7,663 nucleotides of DNA from an uncultured Lachnospiraceae bacterium (GTDB lineage Bacteria; Bacillota; Clostridia; Lachnospirales; Lachnospiraceae). The position numbers and the translations under genes were made by a program. The notes beneath the pieces are model-generated. The model did not search any database, was not told where the DNA came from, and worked only from the letters and a program-made list of their open reading frames with translations. Position 1 is the first letter of the stretch, and each line of letters begins with the position of its first letter. Location of the stretch: NCBI GenBank assembly GCA_947631755.1, contig CANRMO010000114.1, positions 1-7,663 of the forward strand, in the 5' to 3' direction. This document shows positions 7,559-7,663 of this stretch, piece by piece.

Positions 7559-7663
7559 CTTATTTCGACGCATATCACCACGGCTCACGCTAAGGACGAC
7601 ATCTCTGCCGTGGTACCACCTTAATTCAAATGAAATCACTTCATTTCTCATTTTTGACGATAA
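7559..7663 (-). promoter_or_regulatory. T-box riboswitch for valS, 3' portion only (stem III and antiterminator)
   Basis: The minus strand carries the conserved T-box sequence AAGGUGGUACCACGG (7609-7623). An antiterminator folds over 7591-7623: helix A1 UAAGG with CCUUA, the 7-base bulge UGGUACC, and helix A2 ACGGCA with UGUCGU closed by a GAGA loop. The UGGU of the bulge can pair with ACCA of an uncharged tRNA whose discriminator base is A, as expected for tRNA-Val. Just upstream is a perfect 7-bp hairpin (AAATGAA/TTCATTT, 7628-7646), in the position of stem III. The specifier loop (stem I), which would show a valine codon, is beyond the window, so valine specificity rests on the downstream gene. 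T-box RNAs sense the ratio of uncharged to charged tRNA and let transcription continue under starvation. Confidence 0.92.
7577..7614 (-). repeat. Inverted repeat overlapping the T-box antiterminator (candidate anti-antiterminator)
   Basis: ACCACGGC (minus strand, 7607-7614) is perfectly complementary to GCCGTGGT (7577-7584), with one more U-G pair possible, across a 22-base loop. The first arm includes part of the tRNA-binding bulge and most of the 5' strand of antiterminator helix A2. The pairing is therefore mutually exclusive with the antiterminator. Confidence 0.65.

Overview
The window looks like chromosomal DNA of an anaerobic Firmicute, most likely a Clostridia member of the Lachnospiraceae type. 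The grounds are a T-box leader in front of an aminoacyl-tRNA synthetase gene, strong GGAGG ribosome binding sites, a PocR-type hybrid kinase, and moderate GC content. This is inferred from gene style; there is no rRNA or other marker to fix the taxon. All supported genes lie on the minus strand, so biological order runs from high to low coordinates.

Layout, in transcription order. (1) 7559-7663: the 3' part of a T-box riboswitch (stem III, T-box sequence, antiterminator); the specifier region lies beyond the window. (2) 7526-7558: an intrinsic terminator. (3) 4799-7456: valS, a complete valyl-tRNA synthetase. (4) 3925-4773: a 282-residue protein with a degenerate receiver, a coiled coil and an intact receiver, starting 25 bases after valS. 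(5) 1220-3928: a 902-residue soluble hybrid histidine kinase (PocR - HisKA - HATPase - degenerate receiver - receiver - HPt - helical tail), overlapping the previous gene by 4 bases (ATGA). (6) 962-1123: a small acidic protein of about 53 residues, with a possible promoter of its own. (7) 1-923: a membrane protein with a zinc ribbon, a TPR-like helical region, one membrane segment and the start of a coiled coil, cut by the window edge.

How the parts may work together. The kinase and the receiver protein contain every phosphorelay site (His209, Asp617 and His765 in the kinase; Asp214 in the receiver protein), so a His-Asp-His-Asp relay can be drawn from two adjacent genes. Neither protein has a DNA-binding or enzymatic output domain, so the output must be protein-protein or lie elsewhere. 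No strong terminator separates valS from the signalling genes. The T-box may therefore also set the level of the phosphorelay according to tRNA-Val charging; this is inference. The main points for a second look are this valS-phosphorelay linkage, the two degenerate receivers, and a T-box whose terminator appears physically separate from the antiterminator. There are no mobile elements, CRISPR arrays or tRNA/rRNA genes in the window, and no stretch over 300 bases lacks a gene.
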